NCBI GenBank assembly: GCA_021776755.1
Contig: JAJFFI010000168.1
Span: 1 to 6,053, forward strand
DNA from: Alphaproteobacteria bacterium
GTDB lineage: Bacteria; Pseudomonadota; Alphaproteobacteria; JAJFFI01
Direction of reading: 5' to 3'
Length of the DNA stretch: 6,053 nt
Both the position numbers and the translations under genes were made by a program. The notes under the pieces are model-generated. The model was not told where the DNA came from and did no database searches. It saw only the letters and a list, made by a program, of their open reading frames with translations. Position 1 is the stretch's first letter, and every line of letters begins with the position of its first letter. Shown piece after piece: positions 1-4,767 of this stretch.

Positions 1-147
1 AAAGCTCACATTCTCATGCGTCTCGTTGATCGCCGCGACGACTTCAGGCTCGCGCGCCCAGAGACGCACGTCATTGCCCGCGCGGCGGGCCACCGTGGCC
101 AGCGCCGTGCCCCACGCGCCGCCGCCAATGACGCTCACCGCCGTCAT
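1..147 (-). CDS. gpsA: Glycerol-3-phosphate dehydrogenase [NAD(P)+], N-terminal fragment
   Basis: Only the first 49 codons are inside the window; the gene runs off the left edge. The product reduces dihydroxyacetone phosphate to sn-glycerol-3-phosphate with NAD(P)H in the cytoplasm, supplying the backbone for phospholipid synthesis. The visible part starts [17 protein letters not shown], which is the Rossmann-fold GxGxWG nucleotide-binding loop of GpsA (Gly8, Gly10, Trp12, Gly13). It continues with VRLWARE and an INETHEN segment typical of the family's first 50 residues. The ATG at 147 puts the glycine loop at the expected distance from the N-terminus. A weak GGA element lies a few bases upstream. 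The gene lies downstream of tsaD in the same orientation, as in many alphaproteobacteria, but here two cupin-family genes and a 187-base spacer separate them. The rest of the protein cannot be assessed. Confidence 0.95.
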   Translation of the reverse strand, partial: MTAVSVIGGGAWGTALATVARRAGNDVRLWAREPEVVAAINETHENVSF

Positions 148-170
148 GCAGGAAGTCCGATCATGTCTGC

Positions 171-200
171 GATAAAGCCCAGCATGCGGGACGCCGTCAA
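171..200 (-). promoter_or_regulatory. Possible sigma70-type promoter for gpsA
   Basis: On the minus strand TTGACG (200-195) is a good -35 match. About 17-18 bases downstream lies CTTTAT/TTTATC (177-171), a weak -10 match. Transcription would begin roughly 15-20 bases before the gpsA ATG. A dedicated promoter would make sense because the upstream cupin genes may be regulated separately while gpsA is a housekeeping gene. The call is pattern-based only and the -10 is poor. Confidence 0.3.
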
Positions 201-233
201 GTTGTGACCAAAGTCCTTAGCGTCGCCAATATG

Positions 234-259
234 CCGCAGATTGCAAGCGCAATATGCGG
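234..259. repeat. Inverted repeat (11-bp arms, 4-base loop) between the cupin gene and gpsA
   Basis: The left arm CCGCAGATTGC (234-244) and right arm GCAATATGCGG (249-259) are complementary except at one position and flank the loop AAGC. The inner ATTGC/GCAAT pairing is perfect. On the minus strand no T-run follows, so it is not a classical intrinsic terminator. It sits 75 bases after the cupin stop and upstream of the putative gpsA promoter. It could be a transcript-processing or 3'-end stem, a Rho-associated pause, or a protein-binding palindrome. The octamer CAATATGC also occurs as a direct repeat at 227-234 and 250-257. Confidence 0.6.
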
Positions 260-334
260 GGGGTGTCGCGCCTGCCCCTTTCCCGGCCAACCGCCCGTTA
301 TTTCAAGGCGGCCGAAGGCCAACGGAGAAACCAC

Positions 335-787
335 TCAGATATCCGTGCGTTCTTCGGCGATCTCCCGGCGTTCGGCGAGATTGAAGCGGTCGTCGTAGAT
401 CGGGCGGCCGCCGGTGCTGGGCCCCGGATACTGCACGATGAGGATCTGGCCACCGGTTTCGGTGTGGAACTCGTCCTCGAAATGCGGATCCGGGTGGAAG
501 ATCATCGTGCCGGGGCGGTAGTCGTTTCCGCCGATGCGGAAATCGCCCTCGAGGATGTACCAGATCTGCGCGAAATCGTGATTGTGCCTGGGGTGGTGCG
601 CGCCGGGCTCGAGCCGCAGGATGCCCGCATTGGGTTCGGTCGGGCGTTCGGGGCGCGGGTGGAACAGCATCTTGCCGGTCTCGCCGGGCCACCGGATGGT
701 TTCCCAGTCGAGATCGTCGATATGGCGGGCCTCGAACGGCTGATGCGCGCCGGCTTTGGCATTCTGCGTGTTGGCGGTCGCGGTCAT
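335..787 (-). CDS. Small single-domain cupin protein
   Basis: This encodes a 150-residue cytoplasmic protein with one cupin beta-barrel and no signal peptide or membrane segment. Cupin motif 1 lies at residues 62-81: Gly62, His68 and His70 are in place, but the usual third ligand Glu is Gln74. Motif 2 is around residues 87-102, with Pro92-Gly93 and a likely ligand His102. The tail contains GPSTGGRPIYDDRFNL. The fold is clear; whether it is an enzyme (dioxygenase or isomerase type), a metal or ligand binder, or an accessory sensor is not. The ATG overlaps the stop of the upstream XRE-cupin gene by ATGA, and a strong AAAGGAGA lies 6 bases before it, so the two genes are very likely one transcript and translationally coupled. 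A cupin regulator immediately upstream suggests that both proteins respond to the same or a related small molecule; that is inference. Confidence 0.88.
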   Translation of the reverse strand: MTATANTQNAKAGAHQPFEARHIDDLDWETIRWPGETGKMLFHPRPERPTEPNAGILRLEPGAHHPRHNHDFAQIWYILEGDFRIGGNDYRPGTMIFHPDPHFEDEFHTETGGQILIVQYPGPSTGGRPIYDDRFNLAERREIAEERTDI

Positions 788-801
788 GGGGTGTCTCCTT
801 T
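784..801 (-). promoter_or_regulatory. Ribosome binding site and ATGA stop/start overlap of the cupin pair
   Basis: On the minus strand AAAGGAGA (801-794) is followed after 6 bases by the cupin ATG (787-785), whose last two bases lie in the TGA (786-784) of the upstream regulator gene. This is the strongest Shine-Dalgarno sequence in the window and fixes the cupin start. The arrangement indicates coupled translation, with the cupin possibly made in excess of its regulator. Confidence 0.85.
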
Positions 802-1470
802 GTGTGGACTATCCTTGAAGTCGTGCGCGACGGTCCACCAGTCGAACGATGGGCCGGCGTTGCCGGGCCCCGCCGTGATCATGAGGACGCGCGCGGGCGT
901 GGAGCCGAGATTCTCGGCCATGTGCGGGATTGAAGACTCGAGATGGATCGCATCGCCCGGGCCGAGCTCGATGGTGTCCTCGCCGACGCGGAAGCGCACC
1001 GCGCCGTCGAGGACATAGCAAACTTCCTCACCGTCATGGGCGACACGGGTGTCCGGCGCGGCGCCGGTCGGAAACGTGAGCAGAAAGGCTTCCATCGCCT
1101 GGCCGCGGCGCCCCCCGGCGACCGGCTGCCACGTATAGCCACTGGCTTTCACGGTCTGCGGTGGCGCGCCCCGCTTCGGCGTGGGGCTCGCGGCCTGTCC
1201 CGCGGCCCGGAAGACTTCATAGGGGGCGGTGGCGGCGGCTTCGGGCGCGAACAGTTCGTGCATCGGCAGCCCGAGCGCGGCGGTGATGTCCAGCAACGTC
1301 GCAATCGTCGTCGAGGTCTGGCCGCGCTCAAGCCGCGAGAGAAACGCCTGCGACAGGCCGGACTGGGCCGCCAGCGCGCCGAGTGTCAGGCCCCGTGCCT
1401 TGCGGGCCTGCCGCAGTTTTTCGCCGATATCGGTGGCGAACCGGTCGGAATTCGGTGTGAGACCGTCCAT
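784..1470 (-). CDS. XRE-family transcriptional regulator with C-terminal cupin domain
   Basis: This encodes a 228-residue cytoplasmic regulator. Residues about 12-73 form an XRE/Cro-type helix-turn-helix, with IGEKLRQARKARGLTL, the turn LAAQSGLSQAFLSRLERG and a final LGLPMHELF. After a Pro/Ala-rich linker (about 76-110), residues about 127-200 form a cupin_2 sensor barrel with HDGEEVCYVLDG (His145, Glu149) and GPGDAIHLESSIPH (His183). This is the architecture of the PuuR/SinR-like HTH-cupin regulators, which bind small molecules through the cupin domain; the ligand here cannot be read from sequence. The frame is open up to 1632, but that extension would run into tsaD and across the AT-rich promoter. 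The ATG at 1470 gives MDG about 10 residues before the HTH, as is usual. The upstream gap contains a promoter-like sequence and two inverted repeats, so autoregulation is likely. The downstream partner is the stand-alone cupin. Confidence 0.93.
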   Translation of the reverse strand: MDGLTPNSDRFATDIGEKLRQARKARGLTLGALAAQSGLSQAFLSRLERGQTSTTIATLLDITAALGLPMHELFAPEAAATAPYEVFRAAGQAASPTPKRGAPPQTVKASGYTWQPVAGGRRGQAMEAFLLTFPTGAAPDTRVAHDGEEVCYVLDGAVRFRVGEDTIELGPGDAIHLESSIPHMAENLGSTPARVLMITAGPGNAGPSFDWWTVAHDFKDSPHKGDTP

Positions 1471-1494
1471 GTCTTGCGTCCGATGTGTCCAAAA

Positions 1495-1509
1495 TTGCAC
1501 ACCATGCAA
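1495..1509. promoter_or_regulatory. Candidate operator 1 (TTGCA-N5-TGCAA)
   Basis: TTGCACACCATGCAA is a perfect 5-base inverted repeat with a 5-base spacer. It overlaps the putative -10 of the regulator promoter and lies 25 bases before the regulator ATG. It has the size and symmetry expected for a dimeric XRE-family protein. A second site of the same architecture lies upstream. The identity of the binder is inferred from adjacency. Confidence 0.55.
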
Positions 1510-1532
1510 ACATAGGAATGCGTATGAGTCAA
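1504..1532 (-). promoter_or_regulatory. Putative sigma70 promoter of the XRE-cupin/cupin operon
   Basis: On the minus strand TTGACT (1532-1527) matches the -35 consensus in five of six bases. A 17-base spacer leads to TTGCAT (1509-1504), a weak -10 that keeps the first T and the final AT. The start point would fall near 1497, leaving a short leader before the ATG at 1470. The block 1491-1560 is about 34% GC, a sharp dip against the GC-rich surroundings, which supports a promoter here. The -10 lies inside candidate operator 1, so binding there would block transcription. Confidence 0.5.
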
Positions 1533-1538
1533 TTATTA

Positions 1539-1553
1539 TTGCATATAGTGCAT
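1539..1553. promoter_or_regulatory. Candidate operator 2 (TTGCA-N5-TGCAT)
   Basis: TTGCATATAGTGCAT repeats the architecture of operator 1, with identical left half TTGCA, 5-base spacer and right half TGCAT. It lies just upstream of the putative -35 and its last base is part of the tsaD stop codon. The centres of the two sites are 44 bases apart, about four helical turns, which would place two dimers on nearly the same DNA face. Cooperative binding across the promoter is inference. Confidence 0.45.
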
Positions 1554-2641
1554 TATTCGCGTCGCTGAAGCTCTTCCAGCGGCCAGCGCGGGCGGGGCGC
1601 GATGTCGAGGGAGTCGGTGAAACCCGCGGCAAAGCGTTCGAGGCCGGCCCAGGCGATCATCGCGGCGTTGTCGGTGCAAAGCGCCATCGGCGGCGCGATG
1701 AGCGTGAGGCCGTGGTCGCGGGCCGCGCCGTCGAGGCGCGCCCGGAGGGCGGCGTTGGCCGCGACTCCGCCGGCGACGACCATGTGCCGGGCGCCGGGGT
1801 GGCGGGCGCGGAACGTGGCGATGGCGTTGGCGCTGCGGTCGGCCAGCACATCGGCGACGGCGGCCTGGAAGGACGCGGCGAGATCGGCGGTGTCTTGATC
1901 CTTCAGGGGGCCGGGGGGCAATGCCTCGGCAGTCCCTTCCTCGAGCAACCTGCGCACGGCGGTCTTGAGCCCGGCGAAGGAGAAATCGCAACCGTCGCGG
2001 CCCTTGAGCGGGCGCGGCAGGTCGAACCGTGTCGCGTCGCCTTTCATTGCCGCCTGCTCGACCGCCGGGCCGCCCGGATAGCCGAGGCCGAGGAGCTTGG
2101 CGGTCTTGTCGAACGCCTCGCCCGCCGCGTCGTCGATGGTGGTGCCGAGCCGCGTGTAGCGTCCGACGCCCTCGACCGCGAGAAACTGGCAGTGCCCGCC
2201 CGAGACCAGCAGCAGCAGATAGGGGAAGTCGAGCGGGTCGTCTTGCGTGGCCGTGAGACGGGCGGTGAGCGCGTGGCCTTCGAGATGGTTCACCGCGACA
2301 AACGGCAGGCCGCGGGCGAGCGCGATGCTTTTTGCCGTCATCACGCCGACGATGACACCGCCGATGAGGCCGGGACCGGCGGTCGCGGCGACGGCGTCGA
2401 GGTCGTCCCAGCCGAGGCCGGACCCAGCCATCGTTTCGGCGACCAGCCGGTCGAGATGCGAGAGATGCGCGCGGGCGGCGATCTCGGGCACGACGCCGCC
2501 ATAGGGCGCGTGGTCCTCCAACTGCGACAGCAGGCGCTCTTCGACGATGCGGCCGCCCAGGGCCCCTTCGTTGGACGCAACAATCGCAACGGCGGTCTCG
2601 TCGCAGCTAGTCTCGATGCCCAAAACGCGGAGCGGGCTCAT
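1553..2641 (-). CDS. tsaD: tRNA N6-threonylcarbamoyladenosine (t6A37) synthesis transferase TsaD
   Basis: This encodes 362 residues, within the normal length for the Kae1/TsaD/YgjD family. With TsaB and TsaE, TsaD transfers the threonylcarbamoyl group from TC-AMP to A37 of ANN-decoding tRNAs in the cytoplasm. All family hallmarks are present: [13 protein letters not shown] (7-19), the metal-binding HxxxH in VNHLEGH (His119, His123), [10 protein letters not shown] (144-153), [23 protein letters not shown] (169-191), [11 protein letters not shown] (219-229), [13 protein letters not shown] (288-300), and CTDNAAM with the metal ligand Asp324. The frame stays open far upstream, but the ATG at 2641 puts the phosphate-1-like motif at residue 7, as in the family. 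AAGGA lies 9 bases before that ATG, which also overlaps the stop of the small upstream ORF by ATGA. The gene is divergent from hemC. The gene ends in TAA inside the AT-rich promoter of the cupin operon. Confidence 0.98.
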   Translation of the reverse strand: MSPLRVLGIETSCDETAVAIVASNEGALGGRIVEERLLSQLEDHAPYGGVVPEIAARAHLSHLDRLVAETMAGSGLGWDDLDAVAATAGPGLIGGVIVGVMTAKSIALARGLPFVAVNHLEGHALTARLTATQDDPLDFPYLLLLVSGGHCQFLAVEGVGRYTRLGTTIDDAAGEAFDKTAKLLGLGYPGGPAVEQAAMKGDATRFDLPRPLKGRDGCDFSFAGLKTAVRRLLEEGTAEALPPGPLKDQDTADLAASFQAAVADVLADRSANAIATFRARHPGARHMVVAGGVAANAALRARLDGAARDHGLTLIAPPMALCTDNAAMIAWAGLERFAAGFTDSLDIAPRPRWPLEELQRRE

Positions 2642-2805
2642 TCCGGCGCATCCTTCAGCGCCTTGCGGGCGGCGCCGCGGTTCTGCTGCCGGTCGTAGGC
2701 TTTCGCGGACTTCTGTTTCCGCACGCCAAGCAGCCGCCGCAGACGCCAGTAGGGGTCGCGGGGCTTGGGGGAGCCTGCCGGGGTTTTGCGCATCGTGCGG
2801 GGCAT
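2638..2805 (-). CDS. Small, highly basic protein of unknown function, coupled to tsaD
   Basis: This is a 55-residue ORF starting MPRTMRKTP and ending KALKDAPE; an internal ATG at 2793 would give 51 residues. It is rich in Arg and Lys, has no membrane segment, and contains [20 protein letters not shown] in its middle. About 47 of 55 codons end in G or C, matching real genes nearby; upstream of 2805 in the same frame that bias weakens, which argues for a start at 2805 or 2793. Its TGA overlaps the tsaD ATG (ATGA), and the tsaD ribosome site lies within its last codons, so it appears to lead the tsaD transcript. No clear Shine-Dalgarno precedes either ATG. The family was not recognised. The charge suggests RNA, ribosome or DNA contact, but that is only a guess. 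Confidence 0.6.
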   Translation of the reverse strand: MPRTMRKTPAGSPKPRDPYWRLRRLLGVRKQKSAKAYDRQQNRGAARKALKDAPE

Positions 2806-2936
2806 GGCGGAAAAATGGTCGCTGGCGGGCGAAAAGGAAAGGGGCGGTCTCGACCAAACGCTTGAGGCCAGTATCCGCGACGCGCGGAAGAACAAGGTGC
2901 TTTCGGCGACTGAAGCGATCCGCTACACAGCGCGGC
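2806..2936. promoter_or_regulatory. Divergent intergenic region between the tsaD unit and hemC
   Basis: These 131 bases must hold the promoters for both the small ORF-tsaD unit and hemCD, unless transcription enters from elsewhere. No good sigma70 match is visible on either strand. For hemC the best guess is TTTCGG (2901-2906), 17 bases, then TACACA (2924-2929). That would start transcription at or next to the hemC ATG, giving a nearly leaderless mRNA; no Shine-Dalgarno is seen before that ATG, which fits but does not prove it. Confidence 0.35.
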
Positions 2937-3908
2937 ATGACGGGAGAAACCTCACTGTCGGCCGGCATCGTGCTGCCGCTGCGGATCGGAACGCGGGCAA
3001 GTCCGCTGGCGCTCCGCCAGGCGGAAGCCGTGCGGGCGGCGCTGATGCAGGCCTGGCCGGACCTCGCGGCGCCCGATGCCACCGAAATCGTGCCGCTCCG
3101 CACCACCGGCGACCGGATCACCGACCGTCCGCTGGCCGAGATCGGCGGCAAGGGCCTGTTCGCCAAGGAACTGGAGCACGCCCTGCTGGCCGGGCAGATC
3201 GACATTGCCGTGCATTCGATGAAGGACATGGAGACCTGGTTGCCGGACGGCCTCGCGATTGCGGCGATGCTGCCGCGGGAAGATCCGCGGGATGTGCTGA
3301 TTGCCGGGCAGGCCAAAACAATCGCGGACCTGCCGGAGGGTGCGGTGATCGGTTCCGCCTCGGTGCGCCGGCGGATGCAGCTGCTCGCACTCCGCCCGGA
3401 CCTCAAGATGACGCTCCTGCGCGGCAATGTCGGCACGCGCCTCGACAAGATCGCGGCGGGCGAGGCGGATGCGACGCTCCTGGCACTCGCCGGATTGCGC
3501 CGGCTGGGCCGGGACGATGTCGGGACACCGATTGCGGTTGAGACCCTGCTGCCCGCCGTGGGACAGGGCGCAGTGGGGGTTGAAATCGTTACCGCGGCGG
3601 AAGGGCTCATGGAGCTGATGGCGGCGATCGATGACGCCGCGACGTCGGCGCGGGTGCGGGCCGAGCGGGCCTATCTCGCGGTGCTCGACGGCTCGTGCCA
3701 CACGCCGATTGCCGGGCTTGCCGAACTCGAGGGAGAGGACGGCGCGCGGTTTCGCGGGCTGATCGGCATGCCCGACGGCAGCCAGGTCTGGCGGGCCGAA
3801 CGCAGCGGTGCGGCCGGGGACCTGCTGGCGATGGCCGAAGACACGGGCCGGGAACTGCGCGTGGCGGCGGGCGAGGATTTCGCGGCGCTGCTGGCGGCGG
3901 ACGCATGA
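2937..3908 (+). CDS. hemC: Hydroxymethylbilane synthase (porphobilinogen deaminase)
   Basis: This encodes 323 residues, the normal size for HemC. The cytoplasmic enzyme polymerises four porphobilinogens into hydroxymethylbilane, the substrate of HemD next door. Recognisable motifs are [14 protein letters not shown] (15-28), TTGDRI (56-61), [11 protein letters not shown] (70-80), [10 protein letters not shown] with catalytic Asp97, REDPRDVL (114-121), [18 protein letters not shown] (139-156), [12 protein letters not shown] (161-172) and [11 protein letters not shown] (206-216). [10 protein letters not shown] (251-260) carries Cys254, the attachment site of the dipyrromethane cofactor. The ATG at 2937 gives a 14-residue lead before the first strand. 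The frame is open further upstream, but no better start places the family N-terminus. The stop overlaps the hemD ATG by ATGA, indicating one operon and coupled translation. Confidence 0.98.
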   Translation: MTGETSLSAGIVLPLRIGTRASPLALRQAEAVRAALMQAWPDLAAPDATEIVPLRTTGDRITDRPLAEIGGKGLFAKELEHALLAGQIDIAVHSMKDMETWLPDGLAIAAMLPREDPRDVLIAGQAKTIADLPEGAVIGSASVRRRMQLLALRPDLKMTLLRGNVGTRLDKIAAGEADATLLALAGLRRLGRDDVGTPIAVETLLPAVGQGAVGVEIVTAAEGLMELMAAIDDAATSARVRAERAYLAVLDGSCHTPIAGLAELEGEDGARFRGLIGMPDGSQVWRAERSGAAGDLLAMAEDTGRELRVAAGEDFAALLAADA

Positions 3909-4639
3909 AAATCGTCATCACGCGGCCCGAGGAGGACGCGGAACGCTTTGCCGGTGACGTGCGGTCGGCCGGCGCCGAGCCGGTGATCGCGCCGCTGATG
4001 GCGGTGCGGTATCTGGATGGCGCGCCGCCAACCCTGGACGGCGCCCAGGCCCTGTTGTTCACGAGCGCCAACGGCGTGCGGGCGCTTGCGCGGGCGACCA
4101 AGCACGGGAGCGGCGGGCGGGGTCTCCCGGTGTTTGCCGTCGGCGATGCCACGGCAGCGGCGGCGCGGGACGCCGGGTTCACAAATGTGCGGAGCGCGGA
4201 GGGCGATGTGGCCGATCTGGCGTCCCTGGCGGCAGGCGCCCTCGACCCCGCGGCCGGCCGGCTGCTGCATGTGGCGGGCACGGCGGTTGCGGGCGATCTC
4301 GCGGTCGATCTCGCGGCGCGCGGCTTCGAGGTCGCGCGGGCGGTGCTCTACGAAATGGAGATCGCCGAAATCCTGCCGACGGCGGCGGCGGACGTTCTGC
4401 AGGCCGGAGGTGGCGGGATCGCGCTGTTTTCGCCGCGCACCGCCGATCTGTTCGCACAACTGGTTCTTGACGCGGGGCTCGCCGGCGCCTGCGCGGGCAC
4501 CACGGCGTTCTGCCTGAGCGATGCGGTTGCCGGCAGTATTTCGGGGTTGCGCTGGGGCGGCGTGCGGGTGGCTGCCCGGCCGACGGCGGCGGCGCTGCTG
4601 GCATCGATCCGGGACGAGCTCACCGCCGCCGCGGGCTGA
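3905..4639 (+). CDS. hemD: Uroporphyrinogen-III synthase
   Basis: This encodes 244 residues, typical of this fast-evolving family. HemD closes hydroxymethylbilane and inverts ring D to give uroporphyrinogen III, the branch-point precursor of heme, siroheme, cobalamin and bacteriochlorophyll. Visible family features are the N-terminal VITRPEEDAE (4-13), LLFTSANGVRAL (50-61), VFAVGDATAAAARDAGF (76-92), the second-lobe LYEME (148-152), LFSPRTADLF (174-183) and CLSDAVA (203-209). These fit the two-lobed fold. The start is set by the ATGA overlap with the hemC stop. A longer reading in this frame would lie wholly inside hemC. The direct substrate relationship with HemC and the conserved hemC-hemD order support the call. 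Confidence 0.95.
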   Translation: MKIVITRPEEDAERFAGDVRSAGAEPVIAPLMAVRYLDGAPPTLDGAQALLFTSANGVRALARATKHGSGGRGLPVFAVGDATAAAARDAGFTNVRSAEGDVADLASLAAGALDPAAGRLLHVAGTAVAGDLAVDLAARGFEVARAVLYEMEIAEILPTAAADVLQAGGGGIALFSPRTADLFAQLVLDAGLAGACAGTTAFCLSDAVAGSISGLRWGGVRVAARPTAAALLASIRDELTAAAG

Positions 4640-4710
4640 ACCTGGAAAAATCGCCGCCAAAGCGCCCCATTCCCGGCAAGACATTTCCATCCGGATAGGC
4701 TAACAAAACA

Positions 4711-4720
4711 GTACGCGTAC
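4711..4720. repeat. 10-bp perfect palindrome upstream of the membrane-protein gene
   Basis: GTACGCGTAC is a perfect palindrome and is followed by GC, so TACGC occurs twice in succession. It lies in the 128-base gap between hemD and the HTH-membrane protein gene, 48 bases before that ATG. The gap has no clear promoter or terminator. Before the ATG there is only an AGGA (4751-4754) at a long distance, set inside a short CAGG/CCTG stem (4750-4760). A protein-binding role is possible; a 10-bp palindrome by chance is also plausible. Confidence 0.4.
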
Positions 4721-4767
4721 GCTTCCCCAGGAGGCGGTGGCTCCCACAGCAGGACCCCTGAAACGGC

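Noticed and set aside
254..1018. A 254-codon open frame on the + strand
   Set aside because: It is antisense to both cupin-family genes, and the minus-strand frames carry the conserved cupin motifs.
1471..1632. Upstream in-frame extension of the XRE-cupin regulator by 54 codons
   Set aside because: It would overlap the tsaD 3' end and translate the AT-rich promoter/operator block. The HTH begins at the usual distance from the ATG at 1470.
1229..2698. A 489-codon open frame on the + strand
   Set aside because: It lies antisense to tsaD and to the start of the XRE-cupin gene, both of which have clear family motifs. Long antisense frames are expected in GC-rich coding DNA, and its translation is low in recognisable features.
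2804..2936. A + strand reading starting [15 protein letters not shown] upstream of hemC
   Set aside because: It looks protein-like for about 45 residues, but the frame then runs out of frame through hemC to 3541 as arginine/alanine-rich shadow. It has no independent stop or family match.
2642..3610. N-terminal extension of tsaD by over 300 codons in the same frame
   Set aside because: The extension is antisense to hemC and has no family match. TsaD proteins begin a few residues before the ETSCDET motif, which the ATG at 2641 provides.
4640..4767. Intrinsic terminator or separate promoter between hemD and the membrane-protein gene
   Set aside because: Only short 4-bp stems occur and none has a T-run. 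No -35/-10 pair with acceptable match and spacing was found, so co-transcription with hemCD remains the simplest reading.
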